From Verrucolacustris abundans (GTDB lineage Bacteria; Verrucomicrobiota; Verrucomicrobiia; Methylacidiphilales; Verrucolacustridaceae), in NCBI GenBank assembly GCA_965194535.1, contig OZ239145.1, forward strand, positions 1,612,001 through 1,676,000: 64,000 nt of DNA, read 5' to 3'. How positions within the stretch are numbered: position 1 is the first letter of the stretch; each line of letters begins with the position of its first letter. The notes under the pieces were generated by a model, which saw nothing but the letters and a program-made list of their open reading frames with translations, ran no database searches and was not told the origin of the DNA. The translations under genes were made by a program, and so were the position numbers. Shown here piece after piece: positions 8,990-17,496 of the stretch.

Positions 8990-11574
8990 TGAACCTGTCC
9001 TTGGCCTGTGAGCGGTAAAAGCTGTGCTCGCCTCGCAGCCACACGAACCAAATCTCCGACCCTGCGTCTCAGTTGCCACCCCGTCCAAAGCCAACCACAA
9101 ATCGCCAAACCTAAAAGAGACAGAAACGCAGGCAAAGCCGTACGGAAAGATAAACCTACCAGCACATCCGCGGTCACCGCTGTGAGAGCGAAAAGAACAC
9201 TAAAAGTGCTGGGAACAATGCCTTGATGAACCCGCGTCAATCGACGTCCATGCGGATAGATCTCCGTTAAGGTACGCAAACGAACATGCCACCAGCGATT
9301 CGCAAAGATCTGAATATCCCACGCGTTCCAACCTGTATCCTGTGCATATCGCCAACCCTCTTCCTCCAGGATTTTTTCAACCTCCTCCAAAAGTGAAATT
9401 CTTTCCCTTCCCTGCTCACTCCAAAAAGCCAACTCCCGTGTTCTCCAAAGGGGCAGACTCGGGCCTGCATCTTTCTCGGGGGTCTGAACAACGGATTCAG
9501 GTGTCCGTTTTCCCCGCAGCCAGGTGAAGTATCGCGCCCAGTCCCGCACCAGAGGCTGGACCAGCGCGAGATAAAATACCGTCAGTCGGGCCAACACGGT
9601 GTCATGACGCGTTTCCACTCGAGCTAGAACCATAAAGGAAAGAGCAGGAATGAGTGTCGCAGCCAACATGAGCAAAGGAAGAATGCGAAGCGGCTCAATC
9701 TGAATCGAAACCAGAAATATAAAAAGGGTCAGCGCATTCCACTCCAACCCACCCACCAACTGTGCCCAAGGGTTCGCAGGCTTGGGATAGAGACACTGGA
9801 AAAACCCCGTCCCGAAGACCCCGTGATAGATGATCGGCCGATGAAAAACCCTCTCGAACCTGGGCAATCCGTAAATCACACCTTTCCACCGGGCCGTGCC
9901 CTGGGGATCAAAGTACTGCATATGTTTAAATCGTAACATTGCTTCCGCCTCTCCATACCCCTTCTGCTGCTTGATGTAGGCCTGCATCGTAAAGCGGCGG
10001 TGATGCCAAACGAGTGCGCTAGGACTAAATCCGATTCGATGCCCTCTTTGCAGAAGTCTCCAACAGAGGTCCACATCGTCTCCAGCCGTCCTAAACTCTC
10101 CATCAAATCCCCCCACCTCCTCCAACGGCGTCCGCCAGAGCGCCATATTGCAACCAGGAATGTGTTCCGCCTCCGTGTCGGTCAGCAAAACGTGCGTGGG
10201 TGCCCCAGGACACGCCGCCACGGCGGCTCCAATCGAGCTTTTTGCAGGCGGATGCAAGTTGGGCCCCCCTACCGCCGCAAAGGTTCCCTCCAGAAGTGTT
10301 GAAACCAGGAAGTAGAGCCAATCCGAATCGGGCATACAATCCGAGTCGGTGTAGGCAAGAATTTCCCCTGAGGCCGCCTGCATTCCCACATTTCTTGCCA
10401 CAGATAACCCCCGATTCGGTTGGAGAATATTTTTTACAAGGGGAAATTCTGCCACAATCGACTGGGTGTTATCCTTGGATCCGTCATCCACGACAATCAC
10501 CTCGAAGTTCGGATACTCCATTTTTTGGAGAGCTTCCAGACACCCCCGAAGAGTGGCACCCCCGTTGTAACTGCAAACAATCACCGAAACTTTCGGCGTT
10601 CGGGATAGCGGAAACTTTTGCACTAATGTGTCGCCTGAACTCAAAGTCTGTTTCGAAAGAGTTCGGTACGCCAACTTAGGCTCTCGATCCCTGCGCACTA
10701 ATCCAAAAGCCCAATCTTCCACATCGATTCCATCCGTGAACCACTCGTCCGTCCAAGAAAACAGGATCGTCCCAGCTAATCCACCGCGAAACACCTCATC
10801 CCAGTGCAAATTCAGCAACGCGGATTGCTCCTCCTCGCTATGGCGAATGGTATCCATTCCGAACTCCCCCAAAACCAACGGACGGTCCTCCGCCAAATTC
10901 TGCAGCCGGGATAAATAGGCACGTAAATCTGGACCTCGATGCAAATACACATTGTAGGAAAGAAAATCGGTCTCCTTGGGAATCAGATACTCCGTAGGCG
11001 GAAAGTTTGCGTATGCCGCCAATGCCTCAGAGTCCTCATCTTTCACTAATCTCACTAACGAGTCCAAAAATCCTTCCACTCTCTGTGGCCCGTACCAACG
11101 CACCAGATCTGGCGGAATCTCATTATCAACGTAGTACCCCAACAAAGCAGGATGACCTGCCCCACCTTTCGCTGCTCTTCGGACCGAAGCCCGGATTTCT
11201 CTTCGAACGGCGCCATCATCCAGAAAAAGGACTCTCCTTTGCCACGGCACGGTTACCATCACCCTCAGGCCATGCTCTGCAGCCAGATCTAAAAACCATC
11301 TTCCGGGAGGATGGTAGATTCTGATCATGTTAAATCCCGCAGCGCCAATCAGACGGAAATCTCTTTTTACTTTCTCAGGATGCCCCAGATGCTCCTCCCC
11401 CTCCCGAAAAGGCCCGTACGTGACCCCTTGGATAAAGAATTTCTCCTCACCCGAAAACAGAAACTTGCCGCGAACCTGAATTCTAGACCCACGCAACCCC
11501 TTTGGCCGGTTCCGCACCTCCGAATCCGAGGGTACCGGCCACGCAGGAAACAGGGGAACAGGGGCGGAGCTCAA
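8986..11574 (-). CDS. Glycoside hydrolase TIM-barrel fused to a membrane GT2 glycosyltransferase
   Basis: An 862-aa two-enzyme protein. Residues about 30-310 resemble a clan-A glycoside hydrolase barrel: FIQGVTYGPF at the start, acid/base candidate Glu152 in VDNEIP and nucleophile candidate Glu237 in VLGEFGMD. Residues about 327-600 are a family 2 glycosyltransferase: VSVIVCSYN, VVDDGS, donor-site TDSD (409-412) and the acceptor region GDDVDLCWRLLQRG near 498-510. Hydrophobic segments near 620-710 and 790-845 anchor it in the membrane. The pair suggests polysaccharide synthesis with trimming or transglycosylation. It overlaps proA upstream and the ABC exporter downstream by 4 nt each. Linkage and substrate cannot be read from sequence. 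Confidence 0.88.
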   Translation of the reverse strand: MSSAPVPLFPAWPVPSDSEVRNRPKGLRGSRIQVRGKFLFSGEEKFFIQGVTYGPFREGEEHLGHPEKVKRDFRLIGAAGFNMIRIYHPPGRWFLDLAAEHGLRVMVTVPWQRRVLFLDDGAVRREIRASVRRAAKGGAGHPALLGYYVDNEIPPDLVRWYGPQRVEGFLDSLVRLVKDEDSEALAAYANFPPTEYLIPKETDFLSYNVYLHRGPDLRAYLSRLQNLAEDRPLVLGEFGMDTIRHSEEEQSALLNLHWDEVFRGGLAGTILFSWTDEWFTDGIDVEDWAFGLVRRDREPKLAYRTLSKQTLSSGDTLVQKFPLSRTPKVSVIVCSYNGGATLRGCLEALQKMEYPNFEVIVVDDGSKDNTQSIVAEFPLVKNILQPNRGLSVARNVGMQAASGEILAYTDSDCMPDSDWLYFLVSTLLEGTFAAVGGPNLHPPAKSSIGAAVAACPGAPTHVLLTDTEAEHIPGCNMALWRTPLEEVGGFDGEFRTAGDDVDLCWRLLQRGHRIGFSPSALVWHHRRFTMQAYIKQQKGYGEAEAMLRFKHMQYFDPQGTARWKGVIYGLPRFERVFHRPIIYHGVFGTGFFQCLYPKPANPWAQLVGGLEWNALTLFIFLVSIQIEPLRILPLLMLAATLIPALSFMVLARVETRHDTVLARLTVFYLALVQPLVRDWARYFTWLRGKRTPESVVQTPEKDAGPSLPLWRTRELAFWSEQGRERISLLEEVEKILEEEGWRYAQDTGWNAWDIQIFANRWWHVRLRTLTEIYPHGRRLTRVHQGIVPSTFSVLFALTAVTADVLVGLSFRTALPAFLSLLGLAICGWLWTGWQLRRRVGDLVRVAARRAQLLPLTGQGQVQ

Positions 11575-12815
11575 TCCCGGATCTGGCCCTGACCAGCCAC
11601 CACATATTTATAGGAGGTCAACTCCTCAAGACCCATCGGGCCCCGGGCGTGAATTTTATCTGTGCTAATTCCAATTTCAGCACCAAATCCGAACTCCGCT
11701 CCATCGGTGAACCGTGTGGAGGCATTCCAATACACGGCTGCAGAATCTACTTTTCGCATAAACTCCTCTGCAACCTTGCGGTCCTCCGTCACAATCGTGT
11801 CAGAGTGATGGCTTCCGTACTTTTCAATGTGTTCCAAAGCCCCCTTCAACCCATCCACCACACGAATCGCCATTGTGAGATCCAGATACTCCGTTTTCCA
11901 AGATTTCGGTGCTTCCAAAGCTTGCCCTGAGATCCGAGCCGCATCCGAATCACCAAAAAGCTTCACCCCCTTAGCTTGCAAAGCCTTCACGATACGCGGG
12001 AGCACTTTTTCAGCTCCGTCCCGATCCAACAGCAGAGTTTCGGCCGCATTACACGTAGCGGGTCTTTGGCATTTTGAATTTATCGTAATCGATTCCGCCA
12101 TAATCGGGTCCGCATCCCGATGAATAAACACATGACAAATCCCATCCGCATGCTTGATGACAGGCACTCGGGCATTCTGAACCACCGTAGCGATCAGACC
12201 GGATCCACCTCGCGGAATGAGTAGATCAATCACCCCCTCCAGCCCGCACATCTCCGCAACCCCCTCCCGCCCCTCATCCTCCACAAGAGTAACAACCTCA
12301 AGCGGCAAACCCTTTTTCTTGGCGGCTTGTCCCAACACATCGGCCAAAGCCCGGTTACTTCTTTTTGCTTCTCGCCCTCCACGCAAAAGAGTCGCGTTGC
12401 CTGCCTTCAAACAAAGCACCGCACTATCCACCGTCACATTAGGACGCGACTCATAAATAATTCCAATCAACCCAATCGGGACACGAACTTTGAAAATCTC
12501 CAGCTTGTTCGGACGATTCCACTTTTTGATCACCTCACCCACCGGATCAGGAAGCTCGGCTACATGCCGGACTCCTTCCACCATCTCTCGAAACCGTTTC
12601 TCCGTCAGCTCAAGCCTGTCCAGCAGCGCACCCGAAGTTCCAGCCAACCTAGCCGCTGCCACGTCCTCCTGATTCGCCTTGCGGATGACTTTTTCTTGGG
12701 CATCCAACTCATCAGCCATCCCCACCAGTAAGCTGTTCTTCTCTTCCGTGCCTAGCTGAGCCAAAACCCGAGATGCCCTTTTTGCCCGTTGCGCTAACTC
12801 TCGCACCCCACTCAT
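11571..12815 (-). CDS. proA: Gamma-glutamyl phosphate reductase ProA
   Basis: A 414-aa cytosolic enzyme reducing gamma-glutamyl phosphate to glutamate-5-semialdehyde with NADPH, the second step of proline synthesis. It shows the aldehyde-dehydrogenase-like family hallmarks: VPIGLIGIIYESRPNVT, LRGGREA, LIPRGGSGLI, and the catalytic-cysteine region NSKCQRPATCNAAETLL. The ATG at 12815 overlaps the proB stop as ATGA and is preferred over an ATG four codons earlier (12827). Length matches the family. It is next to proB, as usual, but continues into a glycan gene by another 4-nt overlap, an unusual partner. Confidence 0.96.
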   Translation of the reverse strand: MSGVRELAQRAKRASRVLAQLGTEEKNSLLVGMADELDAQEKVIRKANQEDVAAARLAGTSGALLDRLELTEKRFREMVEGVRHVAELPDPVGEVIKKWNRPNKLEIFKVRVPIGLIGIIYESRPNVTVDSAVLCLKAGNATLLRGGREAKRSNRALADVLGQAAKKKGLPLEVVTLVEDEGREGVAEMCGLEGVIDLLIPRGGSGLIATVVQNARVPVIKHADGICHVFIHRDADPIMAESITINSKCQRPATCNAAETLLLDRDGAEKVLPRIVKALQAKGVKLFGDSDAARISGQALEAPKSWKTEYLDLTMAIRVVDGLKGALEHIEKYGSHHSDTIVTEDRKVAEEFMRKVDSAAVYWNASTRFTDGAEFGFGAEIGISTDKIHARGPMGLEELTSYKYVVAGQGQIRD

Positions 12816-13579
12816 CGGCCGACCCACGTCCCTGGCGGAGTTCGATCCACACTCTTTCGCAAAACTTTCTCCTTCCTTCCATCAGTAATGACAACGTCGA
12901 TTCCCCGACTCATCGCCAACCGAGCCGCCTCTAGCTTGGACACCATTCCACCCACCGAGCCCGCACTCCCGGCCCCACCTGCGCAGGCCAGAATTTTTGA
13001 ATCGATTTTTTTCACACGGCGGATCAAGGAACCCGTTCCATCCGGTTGACTCATCAGTCCGGGAGCATCCGTGAGAATCACCAGCCGATCCGCTCGCGCC
13101 AAGATCGCCACATGAGCTGACAACTTGTCGTTATCCCCGAATGCATTCAAGAGAGCGATCTCCTCAAAGGAGAGCGCATCATTCTCATTAAAGATCGGGA
13201 GGGTGTTCTTGAGCTTCATCAACGTATGCAATGTGGCACGCGTATTTTCGTAAATCTTACGGCTGTCTAGATCCCACGAAGTTAAAAGAATCTGTGCCAC
13301 TAAAATTCGGTGCGGAGCCAGCGCTGTTCCGTACGCCTTCATCAAAAGAGGTTGTCCAATCGTGGCACACGCCTGCATCTCCGGTCGTGAGGTCGGCCTC
13401 TTCCGCCACCCTAACGCCTGCATGCCCGCACGAATCGCCCCAGAACTCACCAGTAAAACCTCATGCCCAGCACGACGTAAGCCAGCAATCTCCTTTGCCC
13501 ACAGCCGAATCCTTGTTTCTGCAAGTCCCCCCGCCTTTGCGGCCAAGAGGCTACTTCCAATTTTAATCACAAGCCTCAT
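12812..13579 (-). CDS. proB: Glutamate 5-kinase ProB, short form without PUA domain
   Basis: A 255-aa amino-acid kinase that phosphorylates the gamma-carboxyl of glutamate to start proline synthesis. Motifs: VIKIGSSLL (ATP site), LVSSGAI, IFNENDALS, FGDNDKLSAHVA, ILTDAPGL and the glycine-rich GGMVSKLEAA. It stops directly after the kinase fold, so the C-terminal PUA domain of the roughly 367-aa E. coli-type enzyme is absent. The frame extends 29 codons upstream, but ATG 13579 has a good ribosome site (AAGGAG, about 8 nt away) and gives the normal start MRLVIKIGSS. Proline feedback inhibition resides in the kinase domain, so regulation may be retained. Confidence 0.94.
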   Translation of the reverse strand: MRLVIKIGSSLLAAKAGGLAETRIRLWAKEIAGLRRAGHEVLLVSSGAIRAGMQALGWRKRPTSRPEMQACATIGQPLLMKAYGTALAPHRILVAQILLTSWDLDSRKIYENTRATLHTLMKLKNTLPIFNENDALSFEEIALLNAFGDNDKLSAHVAILARADRLVILTDAPGLMSQPDGTGSLIRRVKKIDSKILACAGGAGSAGSVGGMVSKLEAARLAMSRGIDVVITDGRKEKVLRKSVDRTPPGTWVGR

Positions 13580-13590
13580 CGAAGTTCTCC

Positions 13591-13899
13591 TTAGGACTTT
13601 TGCCTGGACCAAAATTTTCGCGCTTCTTGAATCAAGCGAAGGACAGCAAACGATTTTCCGACCCAACCCAACGGAGCCACAGAAGCTTTTTTACCGCCAA
13701 GGAAAAGCGAGGCCAATCCCAGCACCGGTCCACCCCACTGCCGGCTGATCCGCCATACGTTCTCGCCTTCGTCTAACCAAACTCCCAGCGAAGATGCTTC
13801 GCTACACGCCTTTTGAAAATCAGCCGTGGCTCTCCTTGAGGAAGCCTGGCACGCCTGGCGGATCTCCCGCGCCCGCGTCAGCGCCGCGAGCTCAACCAT
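13591..13899 (-). CDS. Small YqjK-like protein (hypothetical)
   Basis: A 102-aa product rich in Ala, Arg and Gln at the N-terminus, with a moderately hydrophobic stretch around 54-68 and a basic C-terminus. By itself it has no recognisable domain. It begins 22 nt inside the end of the holin-superfamily III gene and ends just before proB. Third place after a DUF883 gene and a YqjE-like gene matches the enterobacterial yqjD-yqjE-yqjK order, so a YqjK-like role is suggested by context only. Confidence 0.55.
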   Translation of the reverse strand: MVELAALTRAREIRQACQASSRRATADFQKACSEASSLGVWLDEGENVWRISRQWGGPVLGLASLFLGGKKASVAPLGWVGKSFAVLRLIQEARKFWSRQKS

Positions 13900-14243
13900 T
13901 CCCGGTCCCTCTGGAATTCCGCCACCGTATCAGCAAAAGGCATCCCCTCACCCAAAACCCTTTTTCGCATTCTCAAAAAAGCTCCCAAGGCACCTAACCC
14001 GTACAGCAAAGCCAAGCCTACAAGAGCTAAAACTCGAGCCTGAGGATCCGGCCAAACGGACAGAACTACAGCCAACGATGCCACCAACAGAGCCAAAATT
14101 CCCAATCCCAACGCCACCGCCAACCAAAGAATCGCCTCTACGGCCCGCCACTTTTCCTCCTGCAGTTCCGTGGCCAAAAGACGTAACCGCTCCTCCACCA
14201 TCTTGATGGAGGTCAAAGCTATATCGCGAATAGCGGAAATCAT
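13878..14243 (-). CDS. YqjE-like membrane protein (phage holin superfamily III fold)
   Basis: A 121-aa protein with an N-terminal amphipathic helix (MISAIRDIALTSIKMVEERLRLLATELQEEK), two close transmembrane helices (about 37-62 and 69-88) and a charged tail. This layout is typical of the YqjE / holin superfamily III group of inner-membrane proteins; no phage genes are nearby, so this is a chromosomal homologue and not a lysis gene. It follows the DUF883 gene by 6 nt. In enterobacteria the neighbouring YqjD binds ribosomes in stationary phase; the role of YqjE is not well defined. Confidence 0.75.
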   Translation of the reverse strand: MISAIRDIALTSIKMVEERLRLLATELQEEKWRAVEAILWLAVALGLGILALLVASLAVVLSVWPDPQARVLALVGLALLYGLGALGAFLRMRKRVLGEGMPFADTVAEFQRDREWLSSRR

Positions 14244-14249
14244 GGAATT

Positions 14250-14573
14250 TTAGCGGCGGTTCAAAAGAGCGCCAATCAGCAACCCCACCACCAAGGCAAC
14301 CCCGACCGACTCGTACGGATGCTTGCGAATCATCCGATCTGCCTCCTTCATCCCTTCCTCAGCCGCTTCCTTTACATCATCCAAGTCCCGAAACCGCTCC
14401 TTGGCTGACTCAATTTTTTTTGCCAACTGCCGCCTGACCTCCTGAGCTTTTTCACCTAAATCTCCTGCCGTGGATTCAATCAACTCCTCCGCATGAGCAA
14501 TCACCTCCTGAAGATGATGTCTCTCTTTTCCCGCCCCCTTCGTGCCGGACTTTTTTGCTCTGGATTTGGTCAT
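14250..14573 (-). CDS. DUF883 / ElaB-YqjD family membrane-anchored protein
   Basis: A 107-aa protein from ATG 14573; an in-frame GTG at 14621 would add 16 residues. A basic Lys/Arg-rich start is followed by a long amphipathic helix (about 20-85, with LIESTAGDLGEKAQEVRRQL) and a C-terminal single transmembrane helix VGVALVVGLLIGALL ending NRR. This is the YqjD/ElaB pattern, a tail-anchored protein which in E. coli associates with ribosomes and localises them to the membrane in stationary phase. Its grouping with a YqjE-like gene supports the call. Confidence 0.82.
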   Translation of the reverse strand: MTKSRAKKSGTKGAGKERHHLQEVIAHAEELIESTAGDLGEKAQEVRRQLAKKIESAKERFRDLDDVKEAAEEGMKEADRMIRKHPYESVGVALVVGLLIGALLNRR

Positions 14574-14635
14574 CTTGATACTCTGCCAAGCCCCTAGCAT
14601 GGGAGCAAGTTTCCCGCCCACGATTCTCTACGCCT

Positions 14636-15790
14636 TCAAATACCCAAGTCTTTGGAGGCCAATCTCTTTTCAAGCATGCCTCGAGCCTGGTAACGGGCTC
14701 GTAAGCGGGGATCAAACCAGATCTCTGCAAACATTTGACCCAGAACGGTAAAAATCCCCAAAAGAGGCATAGCTAAAAGCAACCCGTAGACCCCACCGAG
14801 CATTCCTCCTGAAAAAATCATCATCACGGTAACCAGGGGATGCATACGCAAAGCCCGACCCACGGTCATTGGCGTGTAAATAAATTCGTCCAGCAAACGC
14901 ACTCCCAAAAAAAGAAATACCACAGCCAACATCAACCCGCTGGATTGAGGAGCCTTCACCGCCACAGTCGCCACCGCCAAAATACCGCCTATCCCAGAAC
15001 CAATGTAAGGCACCCACGCAAAAATCGCGCAGATCAATCCGAGAAACATCGCATCCCAAAATCCAAAAATGCCAGGCCCTTCCCCTAGAAACCATAACCC
15101 CAATCCCAGGCTCACCGTATCCAGCATGGTTAAACCGAACATACCCCGGAAATAGGCCCGCATCTGCGCATCCATCCGATCAAAAAGAAGCAGAGTTTTT
15201 TCAAAAAAAGCATTGGGTACCGCACGTAGAACCAAGCGGTGAAACGCAGTTCCATCCCGCAAAAAGAAAAAGGTCAGAAAAGGCACCAGCAGGAGGCTCG
15301 GCAACCAGTGCAACAGAAAAAGAGCCACATCCGCCACATACTCCTTACCCGATCCCGCCAAAAAAACATTCAGCTGCTCCTCCATCCCGTCCGCCAAACG
15401 GGCTTTCTTGGCAAAAGCAAATCGATCTTCCAAAGCCAATAAGTTATCCCGCAAAACCGACTGCAATCGCTCCCAATACGTCGGAATCTGATTTTGAAAG
15501 TCAGACAAAAAGTTCAACATCTTGGGCAGGACAAGAATGGAAAAAATCACAGTTAGGACGGTCGCAGCCCCTAAAAAGATTCCCAATGCTTGCCCCGGTG
15601 TAACCCCCGCTAACTGCAATTTCTGGAGAAGCGGCTGTACCAAGTAGTACAGCACAATCGCCAAAATCAGCGGAAAAGCCAACCATGCCACTGCTTTCAA
15701 AAGAAGAATCGAACCGAGAGCTCCCCCAATTACCGCAACCCAGATAATGGGATGCTCCAGAGATCGGTCGGCCGGGCTGCTTGTCTTCAC
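14636..15790 (-). CDS. AI-2E family (PerM-type) membrane transporter
   Basis: A 384-aa integral membrane protein with about eight hydrophobic segments and the family landmarks: paired N-terminal helices, a large soluble region (about 75-150), the LPSLLLVPFLTFFFLRDG segment, a long helix region FDRMDAQMRAYFRGM and the pore-region motif AWVPYIGSGIGGILA. The family includes putative autoinducer-2 exporters and Na+/H+ antiporters, so substrate cannot be assigned. Translation starts at GTG 15790, overlapping the stop of the upstream cNMP-binding gene as GTGA. Confidence 0.9.
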   Translation of the reverse strand: MKTSSPADRSLEHPIIWVAVIGGALGSILLLKAVAWLAFPLILAIVLYYLVQPLLQKLQLAGVTPGQALGIFLGAATVLTVIFSILVLPKMLNFLSDFQNQIPTYWERLQSVLRDNLLALEDRFAFAKKARLADGMEEQLNVFLAGSGKEYVADVALFLLHWLPSLLLVPFLTFFFLRDGTAFHRLVLRAVPNAFFEKTLLLFDRMDAQMRAYFRGMFGLTMLDTVSLGLGLWFLGEGPGIFGFWDAMFLGLICAIFAWVPYIGSGIGGILAVATVAVKAPQSSGLMLAVVFLFLGVRLLDEFIYTPMTVGRALRMHPLVTVMMIFSGGMLGGVYGLLLAMPLLGIFTVLGQMFAEIWFDPRLRARYQARGMLEKRLASKDLGI

Positions 15791-16275
15791 GTAGCGGAAG
15801 GCTGCGAAGAGTCTCCTTCCGCCACCTTTCTCAATCGGGATTCCAAAACCAGCGCTACTCCCATCGCAATTTTATATCCCAACCGAGGCCTTGCTTGAGC
15901 CAAAGCCTGAAGTTCGGGCCGGAACATCGCCAAAACCGTCGAATCCTCCTCAGCCACCACGGTGGCCATTCGTTCACCCGCCCCCAACAGAGCCATCTCC
16001 CCAAATGATTCGCCAGGTGAAATAACACCCAAAACTTTTTTAGCTAAGAGGCCCTTGCGGTTGGCACGTAACTTTCCGCGAATGACCACATACATCCCCT
16101 CTCCCTCCTCCCCCTCATCAAAAACAATCTCTCCAGCCAAGAAATGTCTCTCATGAAGATGCAATTTTAAAGTCTCCAACTCCCCCCGGGTACACTCGCG
16201 AAAAATCGCTACCCCAGAAACTACCTGCAAAATGGGGTCTAGAGGAGGTGGGCGAAATAGATTAGCTAGGTTCAT
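15787..16275 (-). CDS. Cyclic-nucleotide-binding domain protein without DNA-binding domain
   Basis: A 162-aa soluble protein consisting of one cNMP-binding beta-barrel. Motifs include FDEGEEGEGMYVVIRGKL, the phosphate-binding cassette GESFGEMALLG and the GERMATVVAEE segment in which the conserved Arg is present, so nucleotide binding is plausible. There is no helix-turn-helix, so it is not a Crp/Fnr regulator; it may act as a regulatory subunit. ATG 16275 (AGAGGA about 8 nt upstream) is preferred over a start ten codons earlier. It heads the - strand unit, divergent from the STAS/mla cluster. Confidence 0.85.
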   Translation of the reverse strand: MNLANLFRPPPLDPILQVVSGVAIFRECTRGELETLKLHLHERHFLAGEIVFDEGEEGEGMYVVIRGKLRANRKGLLAKKVLGVISPGESFGEMALLGAGERMATVVAEEDSTVLAMFRPELQALAQARPRLGYKIAMGVALVLESRLRKVAEGDSSQPSAT

Positions 16276-16332
16276 AACCTCATCCTCTCTCACAACGAGC
16301 CCCATCTCCAGTTAAAAACTCCACCTTTACAC

Positions 16333-16361
16333 TTGGGATCAAGGCCAACTCTGCTTATTAT
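16333..16361 (+). promoter_or_regulatory. Sigma70-like promoter of the STAS/mla cluster
   Basis: TTGGGA at 16333-16338 and TATTAT at 16356-16361 are separated by 17 nt. The -10 box ends 8 nt before the ATG at 16370, so the transcript would be leaderless or carry only a base or two. No Shine-Dalgarno sequence precedes the ATG. Confidence 0.55.
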
Positions 16362-16369
16362 TTCCTTCG

Positions 16370-16717
16370 ATGGAGATTCAGGAAAAAAATGAAGATTCGA
16401 TCACGATCCTCGTCGTTGCGGGTGAAATCGATCTCAATCAGTCTCCCGCTCTCCGGACAACCCTTCGGGCGAAGGCAAAAGCAAAAACCCCCCGACTTCT
16501 ACTGGACTTTGCCGCGGTTGCCTACGTGGACTCTTCCGGCCTAGCAACGCTCATCGAGTACTATCAAAGTTCGAAAGCCTACTCTGGAAAAATGGCGATC
16601 TGCTCCCTTGTTCCCCGCGTGCGCAGCTCCTTCGATCTCGTCCGCCTCAGCGAAGTCTTCTCGATTTTCCCAGATCAGGCCGAGGCACGGAAGGCTCTGG
16701 CCGGTGGTTCCGCTTGA
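16370..16717 (+). CDS. STAS-domain protein (anti-sigma-factor antagonist or MlaB type)
   Basis: A 115-aa single STAS domain. It matches SpoIIAA/RsbV: VVAGEIDL at 16-22, then the conserved loop YVDSSGLATL (52-61) in which Ser55 aligns with the serine phosphorylated by SpoIIAB/RsbW kinases. It heads a + strand unit directly upstream of mlaE. In E. coli the Mla transporter has a STAS subunit, MlaB, so this gene could be that subunit; the intact phosphorylatable serine and an RsbW-like kinase gene four genes downstream instead or additionally suggest partner-switch control. Both roles are inferences. Confidence 0.9.
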   Translation: MEIQEKNEDSITILVVAGEIDLNQSPALRTTLRAKAKAKTPRLLLDFAAVAYVDSSGLATLIEYYQSSKAYSGKMAICSLVPRVRSSFDLVRLSEVFSIFPDQAEARKALAGGSA

Positions 16718-17496
16718 AATTTTCGTTCGAAAGTCTCCTCAACGCCGGCGGTTCCAGACTGACATACGGGCTGCTGAACCTGCGTATTTTTGCTTGGATC
16801 CTATACGGCTTCACCCGCCCCGGAATTCTCGTTCCCTCTCAAATTCTCTCCCAAGTCATCCGAATCGGCGTTCAAGCCGTCCCCATGGCCAGCCTGGTCT
16901 CGCTCAGCGTCGGATTCATTCTCGCCATGCAAAGCTCGACCGAACTCGGAAAAATGGGAGCCAACAGCTTCATTCCCGACCTCGTCTCCCTTAGTCTGCT
17001 GCGTGAACTGGGTCCACTCCTCGTGGCTATCATCGTCGTAGGGCGAAGCGGCTCTGCCGTGGCGGCGGAAATCGGCACCATGAAGGTCAATGAGGAGATT
17101 GAAGCGCTCCGGGTCATGGCCATCGATCCGATCCGCTACCTCGTCCTTCCCCGTTTTATTGCTCTGATGATCATGCTACCCTGCATGACAATCTTTGGTA
17201 ATTGCGTGGGCCTCGTAGGCGGATGGGCCGTCTGCACTCTAGAAATGGGCATGCCGACTTCCTTCTACATCATGCGGGCTATGCAGCGACCAGAACTGTG
17301 GGATCTCTATTCCGGGATCATTAAAACCGCCGTCTTTGCACACATTATCATCACCATTGCCTGCTATCAGGGGCTGAATGTGGAGGGAGGCGCGGAAGGA
17401 GTCGGTCGAGCCACTACGTCCGCCGTGGTTTATTCGATTTTATGGATCATCATTGCAGATACCGTCCTCACTGGACTGTTTTACCTTGTTCTATGA
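16714..17496 (+). CDS. mlaE: Mla-type phospholipid transport permease MlaE
   Basis: A 260-aa inner-membrane permease of the MlaE/YrbE family with five to six hydrophobic segments. Family motifs: VPMASLVSLSVGFILAMQ, LLRELGPLLVAIIVVGRSGSAVAAEIGTM and the EEIEALRVM coupling region that contacts the ATPase. It forms the membrane core of the ABC system that moves phospholipids between inner membrane and the MCE ring. Translation starts at TTG 16714, overlapping the STAS stop as TTGA; a longer start is not available in the gap. Confidence 0.95.
   Translation: MKFSFESLLNAGGSRLTYGLLNLRIFAWILYGFTRPGILVPSQILSQVIRIGVQAVPMASLVSLSVGFILAMQSSTELGKMGANSFIPDLVSLSLLRELGPLLVAIIVVGRSGSAVAAEIGTMKVNEEIEALRVMAIDPIRYLVLPRFIALMIMLPCMTIFGNCVGLVGGWAVCTLEMGMPTSFYIMRAMQRPELWDLYSGIIKTAVFAHIIITIACYQGLNVEGGAEGVGRATTSAVVYSILWIIIADTVLTGLFYLVL

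Noticed and set aside
13878..14243. Prophage lysis gene (holin)
   Set aside because: The holin superfamily III resemblance is real but the neighbours are DUF883 and proBA, no phage structural, integrase or attachment sequences are present.
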